Numbered from the stretch's first letter, positions 25,944-34,878 are shown. The stretch: DNA of 64,000 nt from Pseudomonadota bacterium (GCA_023458315.1 JAEXAH010000113.1:21084-85083), one strand, 5' to 3'. Made by a program: numbers and translations. The notes: a model not told the origin generated them from the sequence alone.

Positions 25944-26948
25944 ATGGCGACTAGCCCTAAGCGTCGGACCAAGGCGGCCGAGCCTGACAAGGCCCAGCTG
26001 ATCCAGTGGTACCGCGACATGCTGCTCATCCGCCGTTTCGAGGAAAAGGCGGGCCAGCTTTACGGCATGGGTCTGATCGGTGGCTTCTGCCACCTGTATA
26101 TCGGCCAGGAGGCCGTGGTGGTGGGTCTGCAATCCGCCGCCGGCCCGACCGATTCTGTGATCACCTCGTACCGCGACCACGGCCAGATGCTGGCCTGCGG
26201 CATGGACCCCAAGGGCGTCATGGCCGAGCTGACCGGCCGTATCGGCGGCTACTCGAAGGGCAAGGGCGGCTCGATGCACATGTTCAGCCGCGAGAAGCGA
26301 TTCTATGGCGGCCACGGCATCGTCGGCGCCCAGGTGCCGATCGGCACCGGCCTGGGTCTGGCGCACCAGTACACCAAGGATGGCGGCGTCTGCCACGTCT
26401 ACCTGGGCGACGGCGCGCTGAACCAGGGGCAGGTCTATGAAAGCTTCAACATGGCCGCGCTGTGGAAGTTGCCGGTCGTGTACGTGATCGAGAACAATAA
26501 GTACGCCATGGGCACCTCGATCGAGCGCGCCTCGGCCGGTGGCACCGAGCTGTTCAAGCGCGGCGCCGCCTATGGCATCCCCGGCGAGGCGGTCAACGGC
26601 ATGAGCGTGGTGGAGGTCAGCGAGGCCGCCAACCGCGCCCTGGAACACGCCCGTTCCGGCCAGGGTCCGTATATCCTGGAGATGAAGACCTATCGCTATC
26701 GCGGCCATTCCATGTCCGATCCGGCCAAGTACCGGACCAAGGAGGAAGTCAGCCGCATGCGCGAGCAGCACGACCCCATCGACACCCTGAAGGCCAAGCT
26801 GCTGGAAATGGGCGCGGTGGACGAGGCCGCCCTCAAGGACATCGACCGCGAGGTCAAGGCCATCGTCACCGAGGCCGCCGACTTCGCCCAGACCAGCCCC
26901 GAGCCCGATCCGTCGGAGCTGTGGACTGACGTGTTGATCGAGGCGTGA
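25944..26948 (+). CDS. pdhA: Pyruvate dehydrogenase E1 component, alpha subunit
   Basis: Thiamine-diphosphate enzyme subunit that decarboxylates pyruvate. The 334 residues include FEEKAGQLYGMGLIGGFCHLYIGQEAV, the ThDP motif GDGALNQGQVYESFNMAALW...IENN, and the phosphorylation-loop-like YRYRGHSMSDPAKYRTKEE. GGGAGGAA precedes the ATG. It is the first gene of pdhABC; pdhB follows after ten bases. Confidence 0.97.
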   Translation: MATSPKRRTKAAEPDKAQLIQWYRDMLLIRRFEEKAGQLYGMGLIGGFCHLYIGQEAVVVGLQSAAGPTDSVITSYRDHGQMLACGMDPKGVMAELTGRIGGYSKGKGGSMHMFSREKRFYGGHGIVGAQVPIGTGLGLAHQYTKDGGVCHVYLGDGALNQGQVYESFNMAALWKLPVVYVIENNKYAMGTSIERASAGGTELFKRGAAYGIPGEAVNGMSVVEVSEAANRALEHARSGQGPYILEMKTYRYRGHSMSDPAKYRTKEEVSRMREQHDPIDTLKAKLLEMGAVDEAALKDIDREVKAIVTEAADFAQTSPEPDPSELWTDVLIEA

Positions 26949-26958
26949 GGAGCTGACG

Positions 26959-28326
26959 ATGGCGATCGAAGTATTGATGCCGGCGCTGTCGCCGACCATG
27001 ACCGAGGGCAAGCTGGCCCGTTGGTTGAAGAACGAAGGTGATGCGGTCAAGTCCGGCGACGTGCTGGCCGAGATCGAAACCGACAAGGCCACCATGGAAC
27101 TGGAAGCGGTCGAGGAAGGCCGCGTCGGCAAGATCCTGGTTGCGGCCGGGACCGAGGGCGTGGCGGTGAACACCCCCATCGCCATCCTGCTGGAAGAAGG
27201 TGAGGATGAAACCGCGCTGACCAAGGTGATGGAACAGCCGGTCTGCACCCAGCCGGTGCGTCGTGACGAACCGGGCACCGTGGCCGCCGTCTGCGCCCCG
27301 GCGCCCAGCCGTCCGGCCCCCGAGGAAAAGGTCTACGCCTCCTATGCCCGCCAGACCGTGCGCGAATCGCTGCGCGACGCCATGGCCGAGGAAATGCGCC
27401 GCGATCCCGGCGTGTTCCTGCTGGGCGAGGAAGTGGGCCAGTATCAGGGCGCCTATAAGGTGTCGCAGGGCCTGCTGGACGAATTCGGCCCCAGCCGCGT
27501 GATCGACACGCCCATCACCGAAATGGGCTTCGCCGGTATGGCCGTGGGCGCCGCCTTTGCCGGGCTCAAGCCGATCGTGGAATTCATGACCATGAATTTC
27601 TCGATGCAGGCCATCGACCACATCATCAACTCGGCGGCCAAGACGCTGTACATGTCGGGCGGCCAGCAGCCGTGCCCGATCGTGTTCCGCGGCCCCAACG
27701 GCGCCGCCGCCCGCGTCGCCGCCCAGCACAGCCAGGATTTCGCGTCGTGGTATGCCCATTGCCCGGGCCTGAAGGTGGTGGCGCCGTGGTCGGCGTCCGA
27801 CGCCAAGGGTCTGCTCAAGGCCGCCATCCGCGATCCCAATCCGGTGGTGGTGCTGGAAAACGAAATCCTGTACGGCCAAAGCTTCGACGTGCCCGAGGAC
27901 CCGGATTTCGTCATTCCGCTGGGCAAGGCCAAGATCGAGCGTGCCGGTGAGCATGTGACCATCGTCGCCTATTCCCGCATGGTCGGCGTCGCCCTGGACG
28001 CCGCCGCCAAGCTGGAGGCCGAGGGCATCAGCGCCGAGGTGGTCAACCTGCGGTCCTTGCGTCCGCTGGACGTGGACACCATCGTCGCCTCGGTCAAGAA
28101 GACCAACCGCATCGTCACCGTCGAGGAAGGCTGGGCCTATGCGGGCATCGGCGCCGAGATCGCGGCGGTGATCATGGAAAACGCCTTCGACTGGCTGGAT
28201 GCTCCGGTGGTCCGCGTGGCCGGTCTGGACGTGCCCATGCCCTATGCCGCCAACCTGGAACGCCTGGCCCTGCCGGGCGCGGACGACGTCGCCGACGCCG
28301 CCCGCAAGGTCTGCTACAAAAAGTAA
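26959..28326 (+). CDS. pdhB: Pyruvate dehydrogenase E1 component, beta subunit with N-terminal lipoyl domain
   Basis: The 455-residue chain carries a biotinyl/lipoyl domain at 1-80 with the lipoylated lysine in EIETDKATMELEAV, an acidic and Ala/Pro linker, and then the E1 beta body from about 130 (REALRDAMAEEMRRD, FLLGEEVGQYQGAYKV, FRGPNGAAARVAAQHSQ). A lipoyl domain on E1 beta is a hallmark of alphaproteobacterial complexes and explains its length above the usual 330 residues. Confidence 0.97.
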   Translation: MAIEVLMPALSPTMTEGKLARWLKNEGDAVKSGDVLAEIETDKATMELEAVEEGRVGKILVAAGTEGVAVNTPIAILLEEGEDETALTKVMEQPVCTQPVRRDEPGTVAAVCAPAPSRPAPEEKVYASYARQTVRESLRDAMAEEMRRDPGVFLLGEEVGQYQGAYKVSQGLLDEFGPSRVIDTPITEMGFAGMAVGAAFAGLKPIVEFMTMNFSMQAIDHIINSAAKTLYMSGGQQPCPIVFRGPNGAAARVAAQHSQDFASWYAHCPGLKVVAPWSASDAKGLLKAAIRDPNPVVVLENEILYGQSFDVPEDPDFVIPLGKAKIERAGEHVTIVAYSRMVGVALDAAAKLEAEGISAEVVNLRSLRPLDVDTIVASVKKTNRIVTVEEGWAYAGIGAEIAAVIMENAFDWLDAPVVRVAGLDVPMPYAANLERLALPGADDVADAARKVCYKK

Positions 28327-28338
28327 GGGGGGAGCGTC

Positions 28339-29616
28339 ATGCCCATCGAGATTTTGATGCCCGCGCTCTCGCCGACCATGAGCGAGGGCACCCTGGCCCG
28401 CTGGCTGAAGAACGAGGGGGACGCGGTCAAGTCCGGCGACGTCATCGCCGAGATCGAGACCGACAAGGCCACCATGGAGTTCGAGGCGGTGGACGAGGGC
28501 ACCATCGGCAAGATCCTGATCCCCGGCGGCACCGCCGGGGTCAAGGTCAACACGCCGATCGCCATCCTGCTGGAAGAGGGCGAGGACGCGTCGGCCATCG
28601 CCGCCGCGCCCAAGGCTGCCCCGGTTGCCGCCGCCGCGCCGGTGGCTGCCGCCCCGGCTCCGGTCGCCGCTGCTGCTCCGGCCGCTGCTGCTCCAGCCAC
28701 TCCGGCTGGCGACCGCGTGTTCGCCAGCCCGCTGGCCAAGCGTCTGGCCGCCGAGGCCGGTCTGGACCTCAAGGCGGTGCAGGGCTCCGGCCCCTATGGC
28801 CGCGTGGTCAAGGCCGACGTGGAAGCCGCCGTCAAGGGCGGGGTCAAGGCTGCTCCGGCTCCCGCCGTTGCCGCCGCCGCCGCGCCCGCGCCGAAGGCCG
28901 CCCCGGCCCCGGCCGCCGCCAATCCGTTCGAGCCCGCTTACGAGGAGATTCCCAACTCCTCCATGCGCAAGGTCATCGCTCGCCGCCTGACCGAAGCCAA
29001 GCAGAATGTGCCGCACTTCTACCTCACCATCGATTGCGAGGTGGATGCGCTGCTCAAGGTCCGTGCCGAACTGAACGGCCGTTCCGATGCCTACAAGCTG
29101 TCGGTCAACGACTTCGTCATCCGGGCCGTGGCCCTGGCGCTGAAGAAGGTTCCGGCCGCCAACGCCTCGTGGGGCGAGGAAGCGATCAAGCGCTATATCG
29201 ACGTGGATGTCTCGGTGGCGGTGGCGACCCCCAACGGTCTGATCACCCCCATCGTCCGCCATGCCGACCACAAGGGCCTGGCCGCCATCTCGAACGAGAT
29301 GAAGGAACTGGCCGCCAAGGCCAAGGACGGCAAGCTGAAGCCCGAGGAATTCCAGGGCGGCGGCTTCACCATCTCGAACCTGGGCATGTTCGGCGTCAAG
29401 GAATTCGCCGCCATCATCAACCCGCCGCAGGGGTGCATCCTGGCGGTCGGTGCCGGTGAACAGCGTCCGGTGGTCAAGAACGGCGCCCTGGCCATCGCCA
29501 CGGTGATGAGCTGCACCCTGTCGGTGGATCACCGCGTGGTGGACGGCGCCGTCGGCGCCGAGTTCCTGGCGGCGTTCAAGAAGCTGATCGAGGACCCGTT
29601 GAGCATGCTGCTGTAG
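28339..29616 (+). CDS. pdhC: Dihydrolipoamide acetyltransferase (PDH E2)
   Basis: Core of the pyruvate dehydrogenase complex, 425 residues. One lipoyl domain (1-80, lysine in ETDKATMEFEAV), an Ala/Pro hinge, a subunit-binding domain around 130-165 (ASPLAKRLAAEAGLDLKAVQGSGPYGRVVKADV), another Ala/Pro hinge, and the catalytic domain ending with the HxxxDG motif in SVDHRVVDGAVGAEFL. The first 60 residues are nearly identical to those of PdhB, which suggests a shared origin or conversion of the lipoyl domain. Confidence 0.97.
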   Translation: MPIEILMPALSPTMSEGTLARWLKNEGDAVKSGDVIAEIETDKATMEFEAVDEGTIGKILIPGGTAGVKVNTPIAILLEEGEDASAIAAAPKAAPVAAAAPVAAAPAPVAAAAPAAAAPATPAGDRVFASPLAKRLAAEAGLDLKAVQGSGPYGRVVKADVEAAVKGGVKAAPAPAVAAAAAPAPKAAPAPAAANPFEPAYEEIPNSSMRKVIARRLTEAKQNVPHFYLTIDCEVDALLKVRAELNGRSDAYKLSVNDFVIRAVALALKKVPAANASWGEEAIKRYIDVDVSVAVATPNGLITPIVRHADHKGLAAISNEMKELAAKAKDGKLKPEEFQGGGFTISNLGMFGVKEFAAIINPPQGCILAVGAGEQRPVVKNGALAIATVMSCTLSVDHRVVDGAVGAEFLAAFKKLIEDPLSMLL

Positions 29617-29689
29617 GATTGTTCCGGCGGGTTCCGGCCCGCCGGGATGGTTAGAGCAGCGCGCCTTTCATCTGAGGCGTGCTGCTCCT

Positions 29690-29791
29690 GCGCCCATTGC
29701 GGGCGCGGCCAAGCGGGCGGATGCCCGCGCCCGGCGAGGGAAAATGCTAAGATTTAGACCGTGATGCACATTTTGGGCATTACGGTCTAAA
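29690..29791 (+). repeat. Intergenic structured repeat, copy B (two-hairpin module plus terminator-like hairpin)
   Basis: Stem 1 GCGCCC/GGGCGC with loop ATTGC (29690-29706), linker GGCCAA, stem 2 GCGGGC/GCCCGC with loop GGAT (29713-29728), then GCCCGGCGAGGG (29729-29740), which could fold as CCC-GGCGA-GGG. A long hairpin follows: TTTAGACCG/CGGTCTAAA (29753-29761/29783-29791) extended by TGATGC/GCATTA. Copy C at 48808 has the same layout with different stem sequences. Confidence 0.75.
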
Positions 29792-29803
29792 GGGGGTGGT
29801 GAG

Positions 29804-30412
29804 ATGGATCGGGACGACATCGCCCGTTCCATGCCGTCGGTACGCTCGGCGTTCGAGGCATGGAAGGACAATGTGCGCGAGGGCCGCATGGCCCAGGCCG
29901 GGGCGGCCCTGTTCGGCGAAAGCCTGGATTGGGGCGACAGCCTGCGGGGCATCTATGCGGATGAGGGACGCGACGCCCTGTCCGCCCGTGATCCGCTGAC
30001 CCGGTTCTTCGTCACCCGCTTTCGCGGCATGCCGCAACCGGCCGATCTGGGCGCGGCGCCCGGTCATGCCCTGTTCCTGATGGCCTTCACCGCCTTTCCC
30101 TATCTGGATGCGTTGGTGGAGGAATTGAGCGTGGGCGAGTTCCACGCCGCCCAGCCCGACGGCACCTTCACCGTGCGCCGGGTGCTGGCCGGAGAGGACG
30201 AGGGCGATGGCGCCGTGCTGCCGGTGCGCAAGATGCAACTGGGGTGGGGTTTCGACCTCATGCCGGTGTACCGGGCCAAGGCGGCGGCGCTGGACAGCTA
30301 TATCGTCAGCCAGCATGGCGGCGATTTCGACGACTTCCTGTGGGCTTACGTGGCCGATCACGACCTGATGTTCGAAAGGGATCAGGCCTGGCGCCCGCTG
30401 GTGAAAGGGTAA
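29804..30412 (+). CDS. Unknown protein between pdhC and lpdA (1)
   Basis: A 202-residue soluble protein that I do not recognise. It has acidic stretches (AGEDEGDG) and aromatic-rich helices (HALFLMAFTAFPYLDALVEEL, DDFLWAYVADHDLMFERDQ); no signal peptide or membrane segment, no cysteine. GGGGTGGTGAG stands before the ATG. Five bases separate it from the next unknown gene, and both lie in the PDH gene string, so a link to the complex or its regulation is possible but unproved. Confidence 0.75.
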   Translation: MDRDDIARSMPSVRSAFEAWKDNVREGRMAQAGAALFGESLDWGDSLRGIYADEGRDALSARDPLTRFFVTRFRGMPQPADLGAAPGHALFLMAFTAFPYLDALVEELSVGEFHAAQPDGTFTVRRVLAGEDEGDGAVLPVRKMQLGWGFDLMPVYRAKAAALDSYIVSQHGGDFDDFLWAYVADHDLMFERDQAWRPLVKG

Positions 30413-30416
30413 AACC

Positions 30417-30884
30417 ATGCGTCTCAAGGTGCGAGACCTGCCCCGGCCCATCGCGGCGGGCGCCCCGACCGAGACGGCGCCCAACGCCGCCGAGGCCCAG
30501 GCCCTGGCCGGATTGATGGCCATGCTGGAGGGCAGCCCGCTGTTCAACGGCCATCTGGTGATGGCGGAAGAACAGGAACGATGCTACCGCGCGGTCGGCG
30601 AATTGCGCCGTCTGGTGGCCGATACAAGGTTGCTGCTGCCCGACGATTCGGCGGCCTGCGACCTGCTGGCGGCCATGCGCGCCGCCTGCCGCAAATATCT
30701 GGACGAAGCCGAGGCTTGGGACAAGAAATCCGGCCGCCGCTTCTCCATGCCGACCTTCGCCTTCTTCCAGTTGCTGGGCGCCCTGCGCGCGGTGCTGGGC
30801 CTGCATTGCTGGACATTGTGCGAGTTGTACGACCTGGACGTCGACGGTCGGCTGGTTCCCTTTTTCCCGGGCGGCCGCGAATGA
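30417..30884 (+). CDS. Unknown protein between pdhC and lpdA (2)
   Basis: A 155-residue soluble, mostly helical protein of unknown function. Features: MAEEQERCYRAVGELRRLVADTRLLL, DLLAAMRAACRKYLDEAEAW, and a C-terminal hydrophobic LGALRAVLGLHCWTLCELYDLDVDG. Four cysteines, no CxxC. It follows the previous gene by five bases and precedes lpdA by 42. Confidence 0.72.
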   Translation: MRLKVRDLPRPIAAGAPTETAPNAAEAQALAGLMAMLEGSPLFNGHLVMAEEQERCYRAVGELRRLVADTRLLLPDDSAACDLLAAMRAACRKYLDEAEAWDKKSGRRFSMPTFAFFQLLGALRAVLGLHCWTLCELYDLDVDGRLVPFFPGGRE

Positions 30885-30926
30885 CGCGGCGCCTGCGACA
30901 CACGAATATCCTGGTGGAGTACTGAC

Positions 30927-32318
30927 ATGGCCGACAACAGCTTTGACGTGGTGGTCATCGGCGGCGGTCCCGGCGGCTACGTGGCCGCCATCCGCGCCGC
31001 CCAATTGGGTAAGAAGACCGCGCTGGTCGAGCGCGAACATCTGGGCGGCATCTGCCTGAACTGGGGCTGCATCCCGACCAAGGCGCTGCTGCGCTCGGCC
31101 GAGGTGTACCGCAACATGCAGCACGCCGCCGCTTACGGCCTGTCGGCCCAGGGCATCGGCTTCGATCTGGCGGCGGTGGTCAAGCGCTCGCGCGGCGTCT
31201 CGGCCCAGTTGTCGGCGGGCGTCAAGGGCCTGCTGAAGAAGAACAAGGTCACGGTGTTCGACGGCCACGGCAAGCTGCTGGGCAAGGGCAAGGTGGCGGT
31301 CGAGGGCAAGGACAACGTCACAATTTCCGCCCCGCACATCATCCTGGCCACTGGCGGCCGTGCCCGCATCATTCCGGGGCTCGAGCCCGACGGCAAGTAT
31401 GTGTGGACCTACAAGGAAGCGCTGGTTCCCGACACCATGCCCAAGCGTCTGCTGGTCATCGGCTCGGGCGCCATCGGCATCGAATTCGCCAGCTTCTTCA
31501 ACACCCTGGGCGCCCAGGTGACGGTGGTCGAGATGATGGACCGCGTCATGCCGGTGGAAGACGAGGAAATCAGCGCCTTCGCCCGCAAGTCGTTCGAGAA
31601 GCAGGGCATGAAGATCATGACCTCGGCCGGGGTCAAGGGCCTGCGCAAGCTGGCCGACGGCGTCGCCGTGCAGGTGGAAGTGGGCGGCAAGATCGAGGAG
31701 ATCGTGGTCGATCGCGTCATCTCGGCGGTCGGCGTGGTCGCCAATATCGAGAATATCGGCCTGGAAAACACCAAGGTGAAGGTGGAAAAGGGCCATGTGG
31801 TCACCGATGCCCTGTGCCGCACCGACGAGCCGGGCGTGTATGCCATCGGCGACCTGACCGCGCCGCCGTGGCTGGCGCACAAGGCCAGCCATGAAGGCAT
31901 CATCTGCGTCGAGGCCATCGCCGGTCTGCACCCGCACACCATGGACATCCGCAACATTCCCGGCTGCACCTATTGCCATCCGCAGGTGGCCAGCGTCGGT
32001 CTGAGCGAGAAGAAGGCCATCGAGAAGGGCTATCAGGTCAAGGTCGGCCGCTTCCCGTTCATCGGCAACGGCAAGGCCATCGCACTCGGCGAGCCGGAAG
32101 GCCTGGTCAAGACGGTGTTCGACGCCAAGACCGGCGAATTGCTGGGTGCTCACATGATCGGCGCCGAAGTGACCGAGATGATCCAGGGCTACACCATCGC
32201 CAAGACCCTGGAAACCACCGAGGCCGAACTGATCCACACCGTGTTCCCGCATCCGACCCTGTCGGAAATGATGCACGAATCGGTGTTGTCGGCCTTCGGC
32301 CGCGCCATTCACTTCTGA
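30927..32318 (+). CDS. lpdA: Dihydrolipoamide dehydrogenase (E3)
   Basis: FAD enzyme that reoxidises dihydrolipoyl groups and makes NADH. The 463 residues show the FAD fold VVVIGGGPGGYVAAIRAAQLG, the redox disulfide GGICLNWGCIPTKALL, an NAD fold VIGSGAIGIEFASFFNTLG, and the C-terminal His-Glu pair HPTLSE. GGTGGAG precedes the ATG. It is the E3 of the upstream pdhABC. Confidence 0.97.
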   Translation: MADNSFDVVVIGGGPGGYVAAIRAAQLGKKTALVEREHLGGICLNWGCIPTKALLRSAEVYRNMQHAAAYGLSAQGIGFDLAAVVKRSRGVSAQLSAGVKGLLKKNKVTVFDGHGKLLGKGKVAVEGKDNVTISAPHIILATGGRARIIPGLEPDGKYVWTYKEALVPDTMPKRLLVIGSGAIGIEFASFFNTLGAQVTVVEMMDRVMPVEDEEISAFARKSFEKQGMKIMTSAGVKGLRKLADGVAVQVEVGGKIEEIVVDRVISAVGVVANIENIGLENTKVKVEKGHVVTDALCRTDEPGVYAIGDLTAPPWLAHKASHEGIICVEAIAGLHPHTMDIRNIPGCTYCHPQVASVGLSEKKAIEKGYQVKVGRFPFIGNGKAIALGEPEGLVKTVFDAKTGELLGAHMIGAEVTEMIQGYTIAKTLETTEAELIHTVFPHPTLSEMMHESVLSAFGRAIHF

Positions 32319-32336
32319 TCAGGCCCCCCCTCTCAA

Positions 32337-32359
32337 CCCTCCCCCGTGCAGGGGGAGGG
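32337..32359 (+). terminator. Stem-loop after lpdA
   Basis: A 9-bp stem CCCTCCCCC/GGGGGAGGG around GTGCA, 19 bases beyond the lpdA stop. It lacks a clean T-run, so termination is only probable. Confidence 0.55.
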
Positions 32360-32390
32360 CGAGGGTTTGCAGGAGGCGCCGCCTTCTTAT

Positions 32391-32452
32391 CGTCATTGCC
32401 GGGCTTGACCCGGCAATCCATGGACCCTCGGGTCAAGCCCGAGGGTGACGGC
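32391..32452. repeat. REP-like palindromic pair
   Basis: CGTCA starts two adjoining hairpins, TTGCCGGG/CCCGGCAA and CCCTCGGG/CCCGAGGG, joined by TCCATGGA and closed by TGACG. The arms GGGCTTGACCCG and CGGGTCAAGCCC also pair across the whole element. The same CGTCATT...CCATGGACCC...GGGTGACGG frame occurs inside the MITE-like element at 8084-8176. Confidence 0.75.
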
Positions 32453-32528
32453 CAAACAGAGACGTTTCCGTCTGAACCGGACACACTCTTGTCTTGACCT
32501 GCCGCCTGTGCCGGGACATATCCAAGCC

Positions 32529-33473
32529 ATGACCGACAAGCCGATCCTTCGCCACCCCGAAAAGGCCCACAAGCCGGACAATCCGTCGCCGCGCAAGCCG
32601 GACTGGATTCGCGTCAAGGCGCCGACCTCGGAAGAGGCGGCGGAAGTGCGTCGCCTGATGCGCGACAAGAACCTGCACACCGTGTGCGAAGAGGCAGCCT
32701 GTCCCAATATCGGCGAATGCTGGAAGCACAAGCACGCCACCTTCATGATCCTGGGCGACACCTGCACCCGCGCCTGCGCGTTCTGCAACGTCAAAACCGG
32801 CAAGCCCGGCGCCGTGGACATGATGGAGCCCGAGAACCTGGCCGACAGCGTCGCCAGGATGGGGCTCAAGCATGTGGTCATCACCTCGGTCGACCGTGAC
32901 GATCTGGCCGATGGCGGCGCCTTTCAGTTCGTCGCCTGCATCGAGCGCATCCGCGCGCTGGGCGGCGACACCACCATCGAGATTCTGACCCCGGATTTCC
33001 GCGACAAGGCCGGAGCCATCGAGGCGGTGGCCCGCGCCAAGCCCGATGTGTTCAACCACAATCTGGAAACCGTGCCGCGCCTGTATCCCGGCATCCGCCC
33101 CGGCGCCCGCTATTTCGATTCCCTGCGCCTGTTGCAGAAGGTGAAGGAAGTGGATTCGTCCATCTTCACCAAATCGGGCATCATGGTCGGCCTGGGCGAG
33201 ACGCGGGCCGAGGTGTTGCAGGTCATGGACGACATGCGCTCGGCCGACATCGATTTCATCACCATCGGCCAGTATCTCCAGCCGACGCCCAAGCATGTGG
33301 GTGTCGACCGGTTCGTCACCCCCGACGAATTCGCCGATTACCGCGCCATGGCCAAGGCCAAGGGCTTTCTGATGGTGGCCGCGACGCCGCTGACCCGGTC
33401 GTCGCACCACGCCGACCGCGACTTCGCCGAATTGCGTGCCGCCCGCCAAAAGCTGACCGGCGCGGCGGAGTAG
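32529..33473 (+). CDS. lipA: Lipoyl synthase
   Basis: Radical-SAM enzyme that inserts two sulfurs into octanoyl groups on E2 and related proteins. The 314 residues contain the auxiliary cluster motif CEEAACPNIGECW, the radical SAM motif CTRACAFCNV, and the terminal RSSHHADRDF with the conserved RSSYHA-like serine. ATG 32529 gives the usual length. Placed right after the PDH genes whose lipoyl domains it modifies. Confidence 0.97.
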   Translation: MTDKPILRHPEKAHKPDNPSPRKPDWIRVKAPTSEEAAEVRRLMRDKNLHTVCEEAACPNIGECWKHKHATFMILGDTCTRACAFCNVKTGKPGAVDMMEPENLADSVARMGLKHVVITSVDRDDLADGGAFQFVACIERIRALGGDTTIEILTPDFRDKAGAIEAVARAKPDVFNHNLETVPRLYPGIRPGARYFDSLRLLQKVKEVDSSIFTKSGIMVGLGETRAEVLQVMDDMRSADIDFITIGQYLQPTPKHVGVDRFVTPDEFADYRAMAKAKGFLMVAATPLTRSSHHADRDFAELRAARQKLTGAAE

Positions 33474-33481
33474 GGGACAGC

Positions 33482-33934
33482 ATGCCGACCCACGCCGAGA
33501 AGCGGTATATGCCCTATACCCCGGACCAGTTGTTCCAACTGGTGGCCGATGTGGAGCATTATCCCGAATTCCTGCCGTGGTGCGTGGCGTCGCGTATCCG
33601 CAAGCGCGATGGCGACGTGTTCTTCGCCGATCTGGTCATCGGCTTCAAGATGATCCGCGAACGGTACACGTCCAAGGTGGTGCTGAACCCGGCGGCGCGG
33701 CGCATCGACGTGCAATACACCGAAGGTCCGTTCCACCACCTGGACAATCACTGGATCTTCGTCCCGGCCGAGGATGGCGGCACCACCATCGATTTCTACG
33801 TGGATTTCGAATTCCGCTCGAAACTGCTGCAAAAGGTCATCGGCACGCTGTTCAACGAAGCGGTCAAGCTGATGGTGGCGTCGTTCGAAAAACGCGCCAA
33901 GCAGATGTTCGGTCCCGACGGACGACAGGGTTAA
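33482..33934 (+). CDS. COQ10/RatA-like START domain protein
   Basis: A 150-residue lipid-binding fold protein. YTPDQLFQLVADVEHYPEFLPWCVASRI is the family hallmark, followed by YTEGPFHHLDNHWIFVP and the C-terminal helix LFNEAVKLMVASFEKRAKQMFG. Members help ubiquinone function (COQ10) or were described as RatA toxin in E. coli. Eight bases behind lipA, a conserved alphaproteobacterial order, so a role in the respiratory chain is more likely than toxicity. Confidence 0.88.
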   Translation: MPTHAEKRYMPYTPDQLFQLVADVEHYPEFLPWCVASRIRKRDGDVFFADLVIGFKMIRERYTSKVVLNPAARRIDVQYTEGPFHHLDNHWIFVPAEDGGTTIDFYVDFEFRSKLLQKVIGTLFNEAVKLMVASFEKRAKQMFGPDGRQG

Positions 33935-33963
33935 ACTCCACCACAAAGAACAAAGAGCCCGGC

Positions 33964-34000
33964 GGAATTGCGGGGGGCAGCAGCCCCGCAATTCCTTTTT
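33964..34000 (+). terminator. Terminator after COQ10-like gene
   Basis: A 12-bp perfect stem GGAATTGCGGGG/CCCCGCAATTCC followed by TTTTT. Confidence 0.9.
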
Positions 34001-34023
34001 GGACACCGAAAAGGAAAGGGCGG

Positions 34024-34812
34024 TCAGCGTTTCGCCACGGCGCCCGCGCTGACCAGATCGCTTTTGGCGATGCGGCGCAACGACACTTCCAGGCGGGCGT
34101 CGGCCTTGGCGATTTCCATCAGCGCGTCGCGGGTGAAGTTGATGTGCGATTCCGCCGCGGCCCGCGCCGCCTGGGGGTCGCCCGCCATCACCGCCTCGTA
34201 CACCGCGCGGTGCTGGCCCAGCAGCAGGTCGCGCACGCCCTTGCGCATGTACAGCTTGGCGCGGTTGTAGAACACGTCGTTGCGCAGCATGTCCGACAGC
34301 GAGCGCATGATGTGCAGCATCACCACGTTGTGCGATGCCTCGTAGATGGACAGGTGGAAGTCGGCGTCGGCATCCGCTTCCTCGCTGGGGTCGTCCAGGT
34401 CGTGGGCGCGTTCCATCTTTTCGAAGCACTGGCGCACCAGGTCGCGGTCCACGTCGGTGCCGCGCAGCGCCGCCAGATAGGCGGCCGAGCCCTCGACGAT
34501 GGCGCGGAATTCCAGGTAGTCGAAGGTGGTTTCCGGGTGCTGCTGCAACACGGTGGACAGCGGCGCGGTGAAGCCTTCGCCCAGCAGCGGCGCGACGAAG
34601 GTGGCGCCGCCCTTGCCGGAATAGACCAGCCCTTTCTTTTCCAGCTTGTCCAGCGCTTCGCGCAGGGACGGGCGGGAAACGTCGAATTTCACCGCCAGAT
34701 CCCGTTCGGGCAGCAGCCTTTCGCCGGGGCGCAACGAGCCCTCGAGGATCAGTTGTTCCAGTCGGTCGGCGATGGTGTCGGCCAGCTTGGCGGGGCGGAT
34801 CGGTTCGGTCAT
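34024..34812 (-). CDS. FadR/GntR-family regulator (PdhR/LldR-like)
   Basis: A 262-residue repressor-type protein. The N-terminal winged helix (1-75) has LPERDLAVKFDVSRPSLREALDKLEKKGLV, and the C-terminal FCD domain has the metal-binding pattern with D/H residues (DADADFHLSIYEASHN, LLLGQHRAVYEAV, ESHINFTRDAL). Such regulators sense carboxylates such as pyruvate or lactate. Divergent from pyruvate carboxylase with palindromes between, so it probably controls pyc and itself. Confidence 0.9.
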   Translation of the reverse strand: MTEPIRPAKLADTIADRLEQLILEGSLRPGERLLPERDLAVKFDVSRPSLREALDKLEKKGLVYSGKGGATFVAPLLGEGFTAPLSTVLQQHPETTFDYLEFRAIVEGSAAYLAALRGTDVDRDLVRQCFEKMERAHDLDDPSEEADADADFHLSIYEASHNVVMLHIMRSLSDMLRNDVFYNRAKLYMRKGVRDLLLGQHRAVYEAVMAGDPQAARAAAESHINFTRDALMEIAKADARLEVSLRRIAKSDLVSAGAVAKR

Positions 34813-34878
34813 TTGCGCACGGTCCGTTGATGAGGGTTCTCTGATAGGTCGGAAAGCGGCCTTTGTCCAGTCGCGGCT

